64,000 nt of DNA, taken from the NCBI GenBank assembly GCA_002381645.1, contig DFXE01000007.1, positions 307,201-371,200 on the forward strand, written 5' to 3'. The DNA is from Bacteroidales bacterium UBA4116 (GTDB taxonomy: Bacteria; Bacteroidota; Bacteroidia; Bacteroidales; Tannerellaceae). Within the stretch, counting starts at the first letter, position 1, and every line of letters starts with the position of its first letter. The position numbers and the translations under genes were made by a program. Under the pieces are notes generated by a model, which worked only from the letters and a program-made list of their open reading frames with translations, did no database searches and was not told the origin of the DNA. Shown piece after piece: positions 54,225 to 63,768 of the stretch.

Positions 54225-56597
54225 CTATTCACTCCTGAGCGCTTTTACAGGATTGCCGGAGGCTGCTTTATAACTATGCCAGCTTACAGTTAATAAGGTA
54301 ATACCCGTTACTACGATCAAAGCCAACAGGAATGAATTTACCGTTATTTCCGTACGATAGGCAAATCCCATCAACCATTGGTTCAGGAGAAGCCACGCAA
54401 CCGGGACTGCGATCAGGAAAGCGATACCGATCCTTACCATAAATTGTTTATTAAGTAATGTGACGATTTGCCTTGTCGTAGCCCCGTTTACCTTTCGGAT
54501 ACCGATCTCTTTCGTACGTTGTCCGGCGGCATATAAAGCAATACCGAATATCCCGGAGCAGGTGAGGAGAATACTGATCAGTGAGTACATCAGCAAGAGG
54601 TCTGCCAGTCCGATCGTTTTTTGGTTGAGGGTAAGGAAATCTTCAAAAACATTGCTGTAGGTGAATAGTGTGCCGGGATTATGTTTTTCCCATATTTGCC
54701 TGACCCGGGCCAACCGTTCCGGGTGCTTTTCATCTAAGCGAAAATACACGTAAGCATCGGGGATGTTTTTCCCTTCCTCGATATGGATTATCGCCGGAGG
54801 AATCTCCTTTTCCAGCGAACCTATGAAAAAATCTTCCACTACTCCGACAATGGTTGTGACCGGGGCTTGTTCCGGAGCGTCCTCTTTATGCCGGAAATCA
54901 ACGTTTTTATTATACCGCTTAAGCGGCTGCCCCACCGGGTTCTCTCCTTTTTCTACAAACATGTCAGCAAAACGCCGGTTGACGTAAACCGGAAAAGGGA
55001 AACGTGCTTTTGCTTCGCCGGGTTGGAGGCCCTGCAGTAACTGAATACGGAAATTGGAGAGGAAACCGGTACCACCACCCAATTCGGCTAAGGACAAATG
55101 GGTCTCATTCCCTTTATCATCCGGTATGACTATCTGCCGTAAGCCATAGTGAAATAAGGATAACATAGTGGTGTTGACCTCACCGACTTCGGGATGGGTA
55201 CGCAGCTCCTCTACAAATGATCTCATATGGGCGGCATTTCCCTGCAGCTCTATTTCGATTAATCCTTCATATCCTTCTCCGCCCTGACGGATCAAACCGG
55301 TTTGTTTATTGACCGTCAGGGTCGCGATAATTAAGATAATGGATATTACATATTGTATTCCGGATAAGGTGGATATGATATTCTGTTTCTTTTTACCGCC
55401 TGTAAGGTCATGATAGCGCTGCCGGGAAAGAACCGACATTTTTCGGCTCATATAAACGGCCGGTATGACGGAAAGGATAAGTATCAGTCCTGCTAAAAAC
55501 GGTAATACCTGTCCGCTGAAAATAAAAGAAATGTTCATTTGCCCGGATAAGACGGTATTAAAAACCGGTATCAGGTCATACATGATAAGCAATGAGAGAA
55601 TAAATCCGGCAAGCACGGTGAAAAAGATATCCGCAAAAAGTTGTTTATTGATCTCTATGTTTGAGGCTCCCATCAACTGTTGGATATGTAAAATCCTGAC
55701 TTGTTGGAGCAGACGGGATAAATTGAGATTAATATAATTGAAGCAACCGATCAGCAGGATCAGCAGGGCTGAAAAGAAACCAATATTCAGGGTGAGTCTG
55801 TTTTGCCTGTTAATATACGGCAGTGACTGCGAGGTATATTCTTTAAAATAGTTTTCCTGTAAGGTATACAGGTAGTAACGTCCTTCATCCTTCATAAAAG
55901 TGGGAATGCCGTCTTCTTTCAGACGGAGGGCAAATTGCTCTGCATCTACAGATTGATTCATAAGAAGGAAAGATGTTCCGCCATATTCTGTTTCCATAGC
56001 AGTAATACCATCAAATGAAAGGGCGGCCTGGTCGTATTCTTTGATCACGGCTACGACCTGGTAGGTAGCGCCTTCATCGGGCGTTTTATTTATATAAACG
56101 GTTTGGCCTACCGGATTTTCCCTGCCGAAGAAACGACGGGCAGTAGTTTCCGTTAGCGCGATCTTGCCGGGCTCTGTTAATGCTTCTTCCAGGTTTCCCT
56201 CAAGTACACGGTAAGGGAAAAAACGCAGGAAAGAGGCTTCCGCCTGCAGTAGTATAATGGGATCATATATCGTTTCTCCAACCGTAATTTGTGATATACC
56301 TGCCAGATTGAGGCACAAGTAATCCTCAACTTCAGGGTAATGGTTTTTTATGCTGGTTAAAACATCATGGCCGGTGAAGAGTACCTTTTCACCAGACTGA
56401 AAAGGAGAATCCTGAGCCAGGCAATATATTCGATTTTTATACGGATTCTTTGCTTCGACATTATATTCATGAATAACAAAAGCAGCCAGTAGATTAGTAC
56501 ATGCCATACCCACCGCCAGGCTGAGAATGGAGATAACCGTAAACGTTTTATTACGCTGCCAACTCCGGAATATGAGTTTGAATGATATGTTTTTCAT
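54225..56597 (-). CDS. FtsX-like (MacB-type) ABC transporter permease, 790 aa
   Basis: The first gene of the three-permease cluster and the most divergent. It shares the WQRNKTFTVISILSLAVG-like TM start, the RTKEIGIRKVNGATTRQIVT motif and a C-terminus ending WHSYKAASGNPVKALRSE. Its periplasmic domain differs most from the others. It is divergent from the response regulator gene at 56880 (282-bp shared upstream region), which probably controls all three. Confidence 0.92.
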   Translation of the reverse strand: MKNISFKLIFRSWQRNKTFTVISILSLAVGMACTNLLAAFVIHEYNVEAKNPYKNRIYCLAQDSPFQSGEKVLFTGHDVLTSIKNHYPEVEDYLCLNLAGISQITVGETIYDPIILLQAEASFLRFFPYRVLEGNLEEALTEPGKIALTETTARRFFGRENPVGQTVYINKTPDEGATYQVVAVIKEYDQAALSFDGITAMETEYGGTSFLLMNQSVDAEQFALRLKEDGIPTFMKDEGRYYLYTLQENYFKEYTSQSLPYINRQNRLTLNIGFFSALLILLIGCFNYINLNLSRLLQQVRILHIQQLMGASNIEINKQLFADIFFTVLAGFILSLLIMYDLIPVFNTVLSGQMNISFIFSGQVLPFLAGLILILSVIPAVYMSRKMSVLSRQRYHDLTGGKKKQNIISTLSGIQYVISIILIIATLTVNKQTGLIRQGGEGYEGLIEIELQGNAAHMRSFVEELRTHPEVGEVNTTMLSLFHYGLRQIVIPDDKGNETHLSLAELGGGTGFLSNFRIQLLQGLQPGEAKARFPFPVYVNRRFADMFVEKGENPVGQPLKRYNKNVDFRHKEDAPEQAPVTTIVGVVEDFFIGSLEKEIPPAIIHIEEGKNIPDAYVYFRLDEKHPERLARVRQIWEKHNPGTLFTYSNVFEDFLTLNQKTIGLADLLLMYSLISILLTCSGIFGIALYAAGQRTKEIGIRKVNGATTRQIVTLLNKQFMVRIGIAFLIAVPVAWLLLNQWLMGFAYRTEITVNSFLLALIVVTGITLLTVSWHSYKAASGNPVKALRSE

Positions 56598-56639
56598 TAT
56601 AATTCCATCCTTTTAAAATCAGTTATTTTACATAATCGG

Positions 56640-56666
56640 GTAGCATCGGATTACTTGTAGCATCGG
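56640..56666. repeat. 10-bp direct repeat (GTAGCATCGG), 17 bp apart
   Basis: GTAGCATCGG at 56640-56649 and 56657-56666, in the divergent region between the permease cluster and the response regulator. It is a candidate regulator-binding site. Confidence 0.4.
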
Positions 56667-56879
56667 CGCCGGACTACCGAAAATGTTCTTTTTCAAAGCT
56701 AACCTGTATTTGTTTGGGCGTCAACAAAAACAGATTCTCTTTGACATAATAAAGCGTAAATCGTCTAAATTTTTGACATTTTGGGATATGGAATTACTTT
56801 TTGATTCATTGTTTGTTTAAAACCCGTATATCTTTTAGCCAACATGTTTATTTAAATTGTACGTTTGTATATAAAGGAT

Positions 56880-57704
56880 ATGCGCACAGGCAAGATCATC
56901 ATAGTAGACGATAACGAAACGGTACTGAAAACGCTTCGGGTAATTCTATCGCGGGAATTCCAAACCGTAGTTACGGTGCAGGTTCCAACCTTGCTCCCGG
57001 CGTTATTGCGGGATGACGATGTGGATGTGGTACTACTGGATATGAATTTCGGTACCGGTAAACAGACAGGGGGAGAAGGACTCTTCTGGCTGGACAGAAT
57101 ACGCGAACGCAATAATCCGCCCGAAGTAGTTTTAATTACGGCGTTCGGCGATATAGAACTGGCGGTGGTTTCTTTGAAAAAAGGAGCGGATGATTTTATT
57201 ATTAAACCCTGGGATAACGATAAACTGGTTGCAACGGTTATCGCGGCCTGGGAAAAAAGACAGGAAAGAAAAGGCCGCCCGGTGTTACCATTAACAGGCA
57301 ATACCCAAAACAGGCAAACTGTGCCGGATGAACCGGATATTGTAAACGAATTAATTGATTTCTTCCTGAAAAAATATGCTGCGGCATATGGTAAGTCATA
57401 TCCGTCATTGGACCGTGAAGCGCGGGACAAACTTACAGGCCAGCTGTTGGCCGGAAATATCAGGATGGTTGAACAATGTATAGAACGGGCCATGCTCCTG
57501 AATAATGCGATACAACTAAATGCGGATGATTTTATATTTAATGAGGCAGGTCCGGTCTCCACGTCGCTCACACTTGACGATATCGAAAAGCAGTTTATTC
57601 AAACCGTTTTAAATGAAAAGAAAGGCAACCTGACATTGGCGGCACAGCAACTCAATATTACCCGGCAAACTTTATATAATAAACTGAAGAAATATAATTT
57701 GTAA
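56880..57704 (+). CDS. NtrC-like response regulator lacking the AAA+ core
   Basis: A response regulator of about 274 residues. The receiver (about 1-125) has acidic D10/D11, phospho-acceptor D54 (VVLLDM), and K109. A segment at about 152-217 (DFFLKKYAAAYGK, then AGNIRMVEQCIERAMLL) strongly resembles the lid after the AAA+ domain of sigma-54 activators, where GNIREL-x-IER is usual. The C-terminus is a Fis-type HTH (LTLAAQQLNITRQTLYNKLK). Walker A, GAFTGA and Walker B are absent, so it probably cannot activate sigma-54. I start at ATG 56880, not the TTG at 56865. A TACGTTTG -7-like element lies at 56860-56867. Confidence 0.9.
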   Translation: MRTGKIIIVDDNETVLKTLRVILSREFQTVVTVQVPTLLPALLRDDDVDVVLLDMNFGTGKQTGGEGLFWLDRIRERNNPPEVVLITAFGDIELAVVSLKKGADDFIIKPWDNDKLVATVIAAWEKRQERKGRPVLPLTGNTQNRQTVPDEPDIVNELIDFFLKKYAAAYGKSYPSLDREARDKLTGQLLAGNIRMVEQCIERAMLLNNAIQLNADDFIFNEAGPVSTSLTLDDIEKQFIQTVLNEKKGNLTLAAQQLNITRQTLYNKLKKYNL

Positions 57705-57722
57705 CCGCAAAAGATAAAAAGT

Positions 57723-58721
57723 ATGTTGAATCGCCGATTCCACCGGATTATTGTTGTCGGAGTAACAGGGATTGTATTATTCTCGGTTGCGGGAGCGTGG
57801 CTGTTCGTCAGCCGTACTTCTTTATTTTTCGCATTTGTATGCGCTTGTACGGTCGTAGCCCTTGCTATCATGCTGGTTAGGGAAATGGGAAAGACAGACC
57901 GCCAGTTGGTGAATTTTTTCGGTGCGATCAATAATAACGATTTCAATGTTCACTTCACGGAAAAAGGTAATGATAAATTCCTGAAGGGATTATTCGGGGA
58001 GATGAACCGGATTATGGAACAGTTTGAAAACAACCAGACCGAACTGGAGGAACGGAGGCTTTATTATGAAAGCATTATCAGGGTGCTGACGCACGAGATC
58101 AGGAATTCCATTACCCCGATAGCTTCTTTGTCGGCCGATCTGATAAGCTATACCGACGAATACGGAAAGAACGGGTTGATCGATGGGCTGCAAACCATTA
58201 ACCAGCAGGCTCAACAGCTAAATACATTCCTTAATGCATATCACCGGTTAACACACCTGCCTGATCCCGTTAAGACTAAAGTGAATATCCGCTTATTGTT
58301 TGATAAGCTTGAACGTTTATTGGGTTCCGAACAGGGCAGTCAAAATATCCGGTATAGTTCGCCGGAAGATATGGAGATCATGCTCGATCCTCACCTGATA
58401 ACCCTGGCTCTCATCAATCTTATACGTAATTCGCTACAGGCCACGACTGATAACCGGGAACCGAAGATAAGGGTAGAAGCAGGTATGGAAACCCCTTTTT
58501 TGTTTATACAGGTGACCGACAACGGGGAAGGTATTCCGCGGGACAGGCTGGAAATCATATTTACCCCGTTTTATTCAACCAAGAAAGAAGGAAGCGGAAT
58601 AGGGCTTCCGTTATCCCGCCGTATTATTCAACTTCATGGCGGCGAATTGATCGTAAACTCGGAACCGGGTACGAGAACAGTATTCCGGATGAGGTTTACG
58701 GCGTTTCCTCATAATTTTTAA
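57723..58721 (+). CDS. Sensor histidine kinase
   Basis: A 332-residue membrane histidine kinase with two N-terminal TM helices (about 9-29 and 32-52) and almost no periplasmic sensor. The H box is RVLTHEIRNSITPIASL (His124). The N box LALINLIRNSLQATTD and the G boxes DNGEGIP and GSGIGLPLSRRI complete the ATPase. It starts 18 bases after the response regulator and is its cognate partner. With so short an extracellular part it may sense the membrane or partner permeases. Confidence 0.93.
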   Translation: MLNRRFHRIIVVGVTGIVLFSVAGAWLFVSRTSLFFAFVCACTVVALAIMLVREMGKTDRQLVNFFGAINNNDFNVHFTEKGNDKFLKGLFGEMNRIMEQFENNQTELEERRLYYESIIRVLTHEIRNSITPIASLSADLISYTDEYGKNGLIDGLQTINQQAQQLNTFLNAYHRLTHLPDPVKTKVNIRLLFDKLERLLGSEQGSQNIRYSSPEDMEIMLDPHLITLALINLIRNSLQATTDNREPKIRVEAGMETPFLFIQVTDNGEGIPRDRLEIIFTPFYSTKKEGSGIGLPLSRRIIQLHGGELIVNSEPGTRTVFRMRFTAFPHNF

Positions 58722-58790
58722 GGATAAAAAGACAAAATATAGCTGTACGAATTTATTAAATCTTTAATTTTAAGGATAAAATCATTTTAA

Positions 58791-59585
58791 ATGAATAAGA
58801 CTACATACAAGGTTAAGAAAATGGATTGCCCGTGCGAAGAAAATCTTATCCGCATGAAACTTGAAGGTTATCCATTTGTCAAAAGACTTGAATTTGATTT
58901 ATCCAACCGGCTTGTATACATATTCCATGAAGGCCATGATCATATGCTTGAGGATGCCCTGCATTCCCTTGCGTTGGATTCCTTGCGGATAGATTCTACT
59001 ATCGAAAAACGTGATATCTGGACAGAGGATAATACACATCAGAGAGATGTTTTACGAAAGGTCCTATTTATTAATTTTGCTTTTTTTGTCCTGGAAATGG
59101 CCTTTGGTATTTTATCTAAGTCAATGGGATTAGTTGCCGATAGCCTGGATATGCTGGCCGATGCCCTTGTTTACGGTATGAGCTTAATGGTTGTAGGGGC
59201 AGCGCTTGAACGAAAAAAAAAGGTTGCCTTAGGAAGCGGCATTATTCAAATAGCACTGGCGATATTTGGGTTGATTGAAATTATCAAACGTTTTATCGGA
59301 ATTGAAGTTATGCCGGATTTCAGATCAATGATAGGGATATCTTTCCTTGCTTTGTTGGCTAACTCCTATTGCCTTTGGTTATTACACCGTTCAGAAAGCA
59401 GGGATGTACATATGCAGGCCAGTCTTATTTTTTCCGCTAATGATGTAATCATCAACATCGGCGTTATATCAGCCGGTTTGTTTGTATGGTTGTTCAAGAG
59501 TAACATTCCCGACCTGGTAATCGGTATTATTGTATTTTTAATCGTAATCAAAGGAGCTTTCCGGATTATCGGGTTATCCAAATGA
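58791..59585 (+). CDS. CDF-like cation transporter with N-terminal heavy-metal-associated-like domain
   Basis: A 264-residue membrane protein. The N-terminus has KKMDCPCEENLIRMKLEG, a CxC-type heavy-metal-associated motif (C13, C15), unlike the usual MDCPSEE. The membrane part has six TM helices in CDF order, with a D-x-x-x-D (D120, D124) in TM2 and SANDVIINIG (D218) in TM5. It lacks the C-terminal cytoplasmic domain of most CDF proteins. It probably exports a divalent metal. It follows the kinase by 70 bases. Confidence 0.85.
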   Translation: MNKTTYKVKKMDCPCEENLIRMKLEGYPFVKRLEFDLSNRLVYIFHEGHDHMLEDALHSLALDSLRIDSTIEKRDIWTEDNTHQRDVLRKVLFINFAFFVLEMAFGILSKSMGLVADSLDMLADALVYGMSLMVVGAALERKKKVALGSGIIQIALAIFGLIEIIKRFIGIEVMPDFRSMIGISFLALLANSYCLWLLHRSESRDVHMQASLIFSANDVIINIGVISAGLFVWLFKSNIPDLVIGIIVFLIVIKGAFRIIGLSK

Positions 59586-59674
59586 CCCTTATTTAATTAT
59601 ACTTACCATACATAAATTTCCCCGCTATCCGTAAAATGTCCTTATTTTACACCTGTATAAACCGGGGATATACA

Positions 59675-59682
59675 TATATTTG
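59675..59682 (+). promoter_or_regulatory. -7 element (TATATTTG) before the PLP enzyme gene
   Basis: TATATTTG matches TAnnTTTG, about 180 bases before the ATG at 59860. It follows a nested inverted repeat (CCCCG 59620-59624 / CGGGG 59663-59667, inner GTAAAAT 59631-59637 / ATTTTAC 59644-59650) that may be the terminator of the transporter gene. I see no good -33. Confidence 0.35.
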
Positions 59683-59859
59683 CACATTGATGAATCGGTT
59701 TCAGGTCATACAACCTTCGGTATTGCTTGCTCCATATGTTAAACAATACGGGTTCGTCTCCATGAAAAATACTGTAAAAGGGGAATAGCCTCTGGTTCCG
59801 TTCAGCTTTTGTAAACCTTGATCTAAACTGATGTATATTCATTTAATTATATAATTCCA

Positions 59860-61137
59860 ATGGCATTAGATAAAAACTGCAATATAAACAGGATAAATTG
59901 TGACGACTATACCCAGGTCGATTTTTCAGAATACCGCGGAGATGATTTGTTCGAGGTAACAGATTATTTCTCCGCTTATTTAGAAGATGCTACCCGAAAG
60001 GGGTATATGGTTTACGGGAATCCCATATCATCGGCACCTGTTGCGGAATTTACGGTGTACGATAATTACGCGGGTAAAGAACGGAATTTCCTGAATTTCT
60101 GTTCGTATAATTATCTGGGATATTCATTTCATCCCGAAGTGATCGGCGAAGTACAGCAAACGCTGGGCAAGTACGGAACAGGCGCGGTTTCAGCCCCCCT
60201 GCTGAGCGGTTATTACGACATGACAAAAGAATTGGAAAACGGGATCGCACGGTTTAAAGGTAAGGAAGGCGCGGTCGTTTTTTCCAACGGATACGGAACG
60301 AATCTCGGTGTACTTTCATGTTTACTCAAACAGGGAGATGTTGCCGTAATGGATATTTTGTCGCATGCTTCTATTTATGACGGGGCAAGACTGGCCGGGG
60401 CCACCATCAAAGTATTCAGCCATAACAACGCTGAGCATCTGGAAAGGATCTTAAAAGAGTTAGACACTAAACGGGTCATTGTATGTATTGAAGGAGTATA
60501 CAGTATGGACGGCGACCTGGTAGACCTGCCTGCTATCGTATCCGTATGCAAAAAGTACGGAGCAAGGATATTACTTGATGAGGCACATTCCACATTAATT
60601 TTCGGCAAACAGGGAAGAGGTGTGGCCGAGCATTTCGGACTGGAGAATGAAATTGATATAACCATTGGTACATTCAGCAAATCATTCGGCGCTATCGGAG
60701 GTTTTGCCGTAGGGAATGCAAAATTGATCTCATACATAAAAATGTATGCCCGTTCGTATGTGTTTTCCTGTGCTATAGCTCCCCATACGGCAGCAGGCAT
60801 CCTTAAAGTACTTGAACTTTACGAAAAAGATAAATCCGCACTAAAGAAATTATGGGAAAACACCCGGTACATGCAGTCTGAATTAAAGAAAGCGGGACTG
60901 GACACCGGAGGGACGCAATCGCAGGTAATCCCCGTTATTGTGGGTAACGACCGCCGTTTGCGTGAGATCAGCCGCGTTATCCACCGCGAAGGTCTTTATA
61001 CCGGAGTGGTAACTTATCCGGCAGTATCCAGCAAACGGACAAGGTTACGGTTGTCTATGTCGTCCAACCATACCAAAGAGCAGATGGACAGGTGTGTAGA
61101 TATCCTGAAAAATACTTTCGAAAAACTCCCCTTATAA
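59860..61137 (+). CDS. Alpha-oxoamine synthase family PLP enzyme (serine palmitoyltransferase-like)
   Basis: A 425-residue class-II PLP-dependent acyl-CoA:amino-acid ligase. The internal-aldimine lysine is in GTFSKSFGAIGGF; HASIYDGARLAGA and DEAHSTLIFG are typical of the group, as is NFCSYNYLGYSFHPEV. Bacteroidales often carry a serine palmitoyltransferase for sphingolipids and a glycine C-acetyltransferase; sequence alone does not decide which. The N-terminal ~45 residues (DDYTQVDFSEYRGDDLFEV) are longer than in most KBL proteins, which favours a sphingolipid or other acyl-transfer role. Confident for family, weak for substrate. Confidence 0.87.
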   Translation: MALDKNCNINRINCDDYTQVDFSEYRGDDLFEVTDYFSAYLEDATRKGYMVYGNPISSAPVAEFTVYDNYAGKERNFLNFCSYNYLGYSFHPEVIGEVQQTLGKYGTGAVSAPLLSGYYDMTKELENGIARFKGKEGAVVFSNGYGTNLGVLSCLLKQGDVAVMDILSHASIYDGARLAGATIKVFSHNNAEHLERILKELDTKRVIVCIEGVYSMDGDLVDLPAIVSVCKKYGARILLDEAHSTLIFGKQGRGVAEHFGLENEIDITIGTFSKSFGAIGGFAVGNAKLISYIKMYARSYVFSCAIAPHTAAGILKVLELYEKDKSALKKLWENTRYMQSELKKAGLDTGGTQSQVIPVIVGNDRRLREISRVIHREGLYTGVVTYPAVSSKRTRLRLSMSSNHTKEQMDRCVDILKNTFEKLPL

Positions 61138-61153
61138 TAGTTACAATCCTTTT

Positions 61154-61191
61154 TGTCAAATATTTGTACACCTATGTCTAAATATTTGACA
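61154..61191. repeat. 12-bp inverted repeat upstream of the FtsX-like gene
   Basis: TGTCAAATATTT (61154-61165) is matched by its exact complement AAATATTTGACA (61180-61191), separated by 14 bases. AAATATTTG occurs at 61158 and 61180, a 22-bp pitch. It is about 100 bases ahead of the permease start at 61290 and could be an operator or part of the upstream gene's terminator. Confidence 0.5.
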
Positions 61192-61289
61192 CTTAGGAAT
61201 AAATAATACACAATATATGCTTTTATATCAGCCTCTTAAATAAGATGGCACATATTTTGCCATATGTAATGACAGAAAACTTACATATC

Positions 61290-63665
61290 ATGAAACAATT
61301 TAATTATGTATGGCGCAATATTGTTAATTCTAAGGCGAATAGCCTGATCAAAATTATTTCCCTTACGTTAGGTCTTGCCGTTGCCATCGTTCTCTTCTCG
61401 AAAGTCGCATTCGAAATGAGCTATGATAAATTTTATCCGGATGCGGAACGGATATACCGGCTGCAACGCATCGTACATATGAATGGCGAACAGGCGTATG
61501 ACGGTTCTATAATTAACTATCCCGTACCGGGAGCCATGAAAAACGATTTACCTGAAATAGAGAATGCTGTTGTAATGCAAAACGGCACGCACGAAACATT
61601 CCTGCTTAAAGAGAATATCAGCTATAAAGAAAAAATGATTATTGCCGATTCTACTTTTTTCGATGTATTTGGTTTTGAAATAACGGAAGGAGACAAAAAA
61701 CTACTTGGAGTGGCTTCCAATTTGTTTTTATCACAATCGGCTGCTGATCGTATTTTTGGGGAAACCTCCCCGGTAGGACAAACGCTTCAATTTAAAAATG
61801 ATGGATCTAACGTAACCGTTGCGGGTATTTTTAAAGATATCCCGGATAATTCCCATTTCGACTTTGATATGGTATTATCTATACAAACATACAGGAAAGA
61901 CTGGGGTGAAATAAATGCAGAGTGGTGGATAGGGCGTGATAGTTATGTTGGATATGTAAAACTGCAACCGGGTGTAACACCGGCAGAAGTGGAAGCCAAA
62001 CTTCCGGATATGCTGGATAAATATTACGATGTAGAAAGTTTTTTCGGACAAGGTTCTAATTTTTCTTATTTCCTCAACCCTGTCAGGGAGTTGCATTCAG
62101 GGAATGATACGATAAAACGAATGCTATTGATACTTACCCTGCTGGCTTTTTCATTATTGTTCGTATCTGCAATGAACTACGTATTGAATTCGATTTCTTC
62201 TTTAGGATCGCGTGCCAAATCGATAGGGGTTCATAAATGCAACGGTGCAACGAACGGGAATGTCTTCTTTATGTTCATTATCGAAACTATAATATTAATC
62301 GGCATTTCCCTTGTTTTAACCGCCATTCTATTAACCGCCTTCAGGGCCCCTATCGAAGGTTTATTGCAAAATTCTTTCAGTAGCTTATTTTCGTTAAGTC
62401 ACTTATGGGTAATTCTTGTTGTAATTGCTATACTGTTACTGTTTGCCGGCATACTGCCCGCTTCTATTTTTTCCGCCATACCCGTCACGCAGGTGTTCCG
62501 GGCTAAGTCAACGAATAAACGGCAATGGAAACAGGCGCTTTTATTTGTTCAATTTTCGGGAATTGCTTTTGTTGTCTGCCTGCTTTTTATCATCGTAAGG
62601 CAATATCATATGATGATTAATAAAGACCTGGGGTATACTACTGAAAATATCCTGATTACAGAGGGGATGTCGGGAGTTACGCAGGAAAAGTTCGATTTGA
62701 TCCAGAATGAATTTGCCCAAATGCCACAGGTGAGGCATATGGGTATATCAAGATTTCTGCCATTGTACGGGGGAAGCGGTCAGATGGTGATGGATGAATC
62801 GGGTGAAAATATGCTTTTTTCCTCCCGCATCATTAATACAAATCCGGATTATATCAAGGCATTCGGTATTACATTACTGGCCGGAAGTATTTTTCCACGG
62901 GATGTCACAGAAGATTACAATAAGGTAGTAGTGAATGAATCGTTTATAGAAGCCATGGGATGGACGGATTCTCCCATCGGCAAAACCATCCATTTACCGG
63001 GGGGAAGAAGGATGGAAATATTAGGGTTGGTAAAGAATTATCAGCTATCGTCATTGCATGCTCAGAAATCGGCCATGTTTAAAGACATACCTCCTTTAAT
63101 TATTGTGCCTATGGTACCTCCTTACAGTTTTCGGAATGCAGTCATTCTACGGGTAGATCATCTGGATGCGCCTCTTCAGGCTATGATGTCGGATAAGTTA
63201 AAGGAATTATCAGATAATCAGGAAGCTTATTTTACAGATTATAAGTCTATGCTGGATTTAAGTTACCTGGACGCCTTATTGTTCCGTAATTCTATACTTG
63301 TTGCTTCTTTACTAATGCTGATCATTACCTTACTGGGACTGATTGGTTATACCGCTGATGAGATTGGAAGGAGAAGTAAAGAAATTGCGATCCGGAAAAT
63401 AACGGGAGCTACAGCTTCAGGCATTCTGAAAATCATATCAAAAGATATACTATTGGTTTCGATCCCGGCAATTTTAATTGGGCTTGTGATATCTTACGTG
63501 ACAGCGAATCAATGGCTGATGCAATTTGCCGTTAAAATCCCGTTGAACGCATTTATTTTCCTTTCAAGCGGCCTGGCTGTATTGGTAATAATACTGCTGT
63601 GCGTGGCTGTACGATCATGGGAAGTGGCGAATGACAATCCGGTAAACAGCATCAAAGCGGAATAA
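61290..63665 (+). CDS. FtsX-like (MacB-type) ABC transporter permease, about 791 aa
   Basis: A further FtsX-type permease with the usual N-terminal TM, a MacB periplasmic domain, and a C-terminal bundle with EIGRRSKEIAIRKITGATAS and a VRSWEVANDNPVNSIKAE ending. It is less similar to the three tandem genes at 49457-56597. I chose ATG 61290 (MKQFNYVWRN); the open frame starts at 61245. No ATPase is adjacent. A hairpin follows at 63695-63718. Confidence 0.92.
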   Translation: MKQFNYVWRNIVNSKANSLIKIISLTLGLAVAIVLFSKVAFEMSYDKFYPDAERIYRLQRIVHMNGEQAYDGSIINYPVPGAMKNDLPEIENAVVMQNGTHETFLLKENISYKEKMIIADSTFFDVFGFEITEGDKKLLGVASNLFLSQSAADRIFGETSPVGQTLQFKNDGSNVTVAGIFKDIPDNSHFDFDMVLSIQTYRKDWGEINAEWWIGRDSYVGYVKLQPGVTPAEVEAKLPDMLDKYYDVESFFGQGSNFSYFLNPVRELHSGNDTIKRMLLILTLLAFSLLFVSAMNYVLNSISSLGSRAKSIGVHKCNGATNGNVFFMFIIETIILIGISLVLTAILLTAFRAPIEGLLQNSFSSLFSLSHLWVILVVIAILLLFAGILPASIFSAIPVTQVFRAKSTNKRQWKQALLFVQFSGIAFVVCLLFIIVRQYHMMINKDLGYTTENILITEGMSGVTQEKFDLIQNEFAQMPQVRHMGISRFLPLYGGSGQMVMDESGENMLFSSRIINTNPDYIKAFGITLLAGSIFPRDVTEDYNKVVVNESFIEAMGWTDSPIGKTIHLPGGRRMEILGLVKNYQLSSLHAQKSAMFKDIPPLIIVPMVPPYSFRNAVILRVDHLDAPLQAMMSDKLKELSDNQEAYFTDYKSMLDLSYLDALLFRNSILVASLLMLIITLLGLIGYTADEIGRRSKEIAIRKITGATASGILKIISKDILLVSIPAILIGLVISYVTANQWLMQFAVKIPLNAFIFLSSGLAVLVIILLCVAVRSWEVANDNPVNSIKAE

Positions 63666-63694
63666 ACATGTTCATACTACCGATAAATAAAAAA

Positions 63695-63718
63695 CGGGAC
63701 GCCTTTCCGGACGTCCCG
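63695..63718 (+). terminator. Terminator after the FtsX-like gene
   Basis: CGGGACG (63695-63701) pairs with CGTCCCG (63712-63718), 10-nt loop, followed by CTCTTTT. It ends transcription of the permease gene. Confidence 0.8.
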
Positions 63719-63768
63719 CTCTTTTCCCGACAATCATTGACGATTGTGGTTTTGTTATTTCCTTTTAA

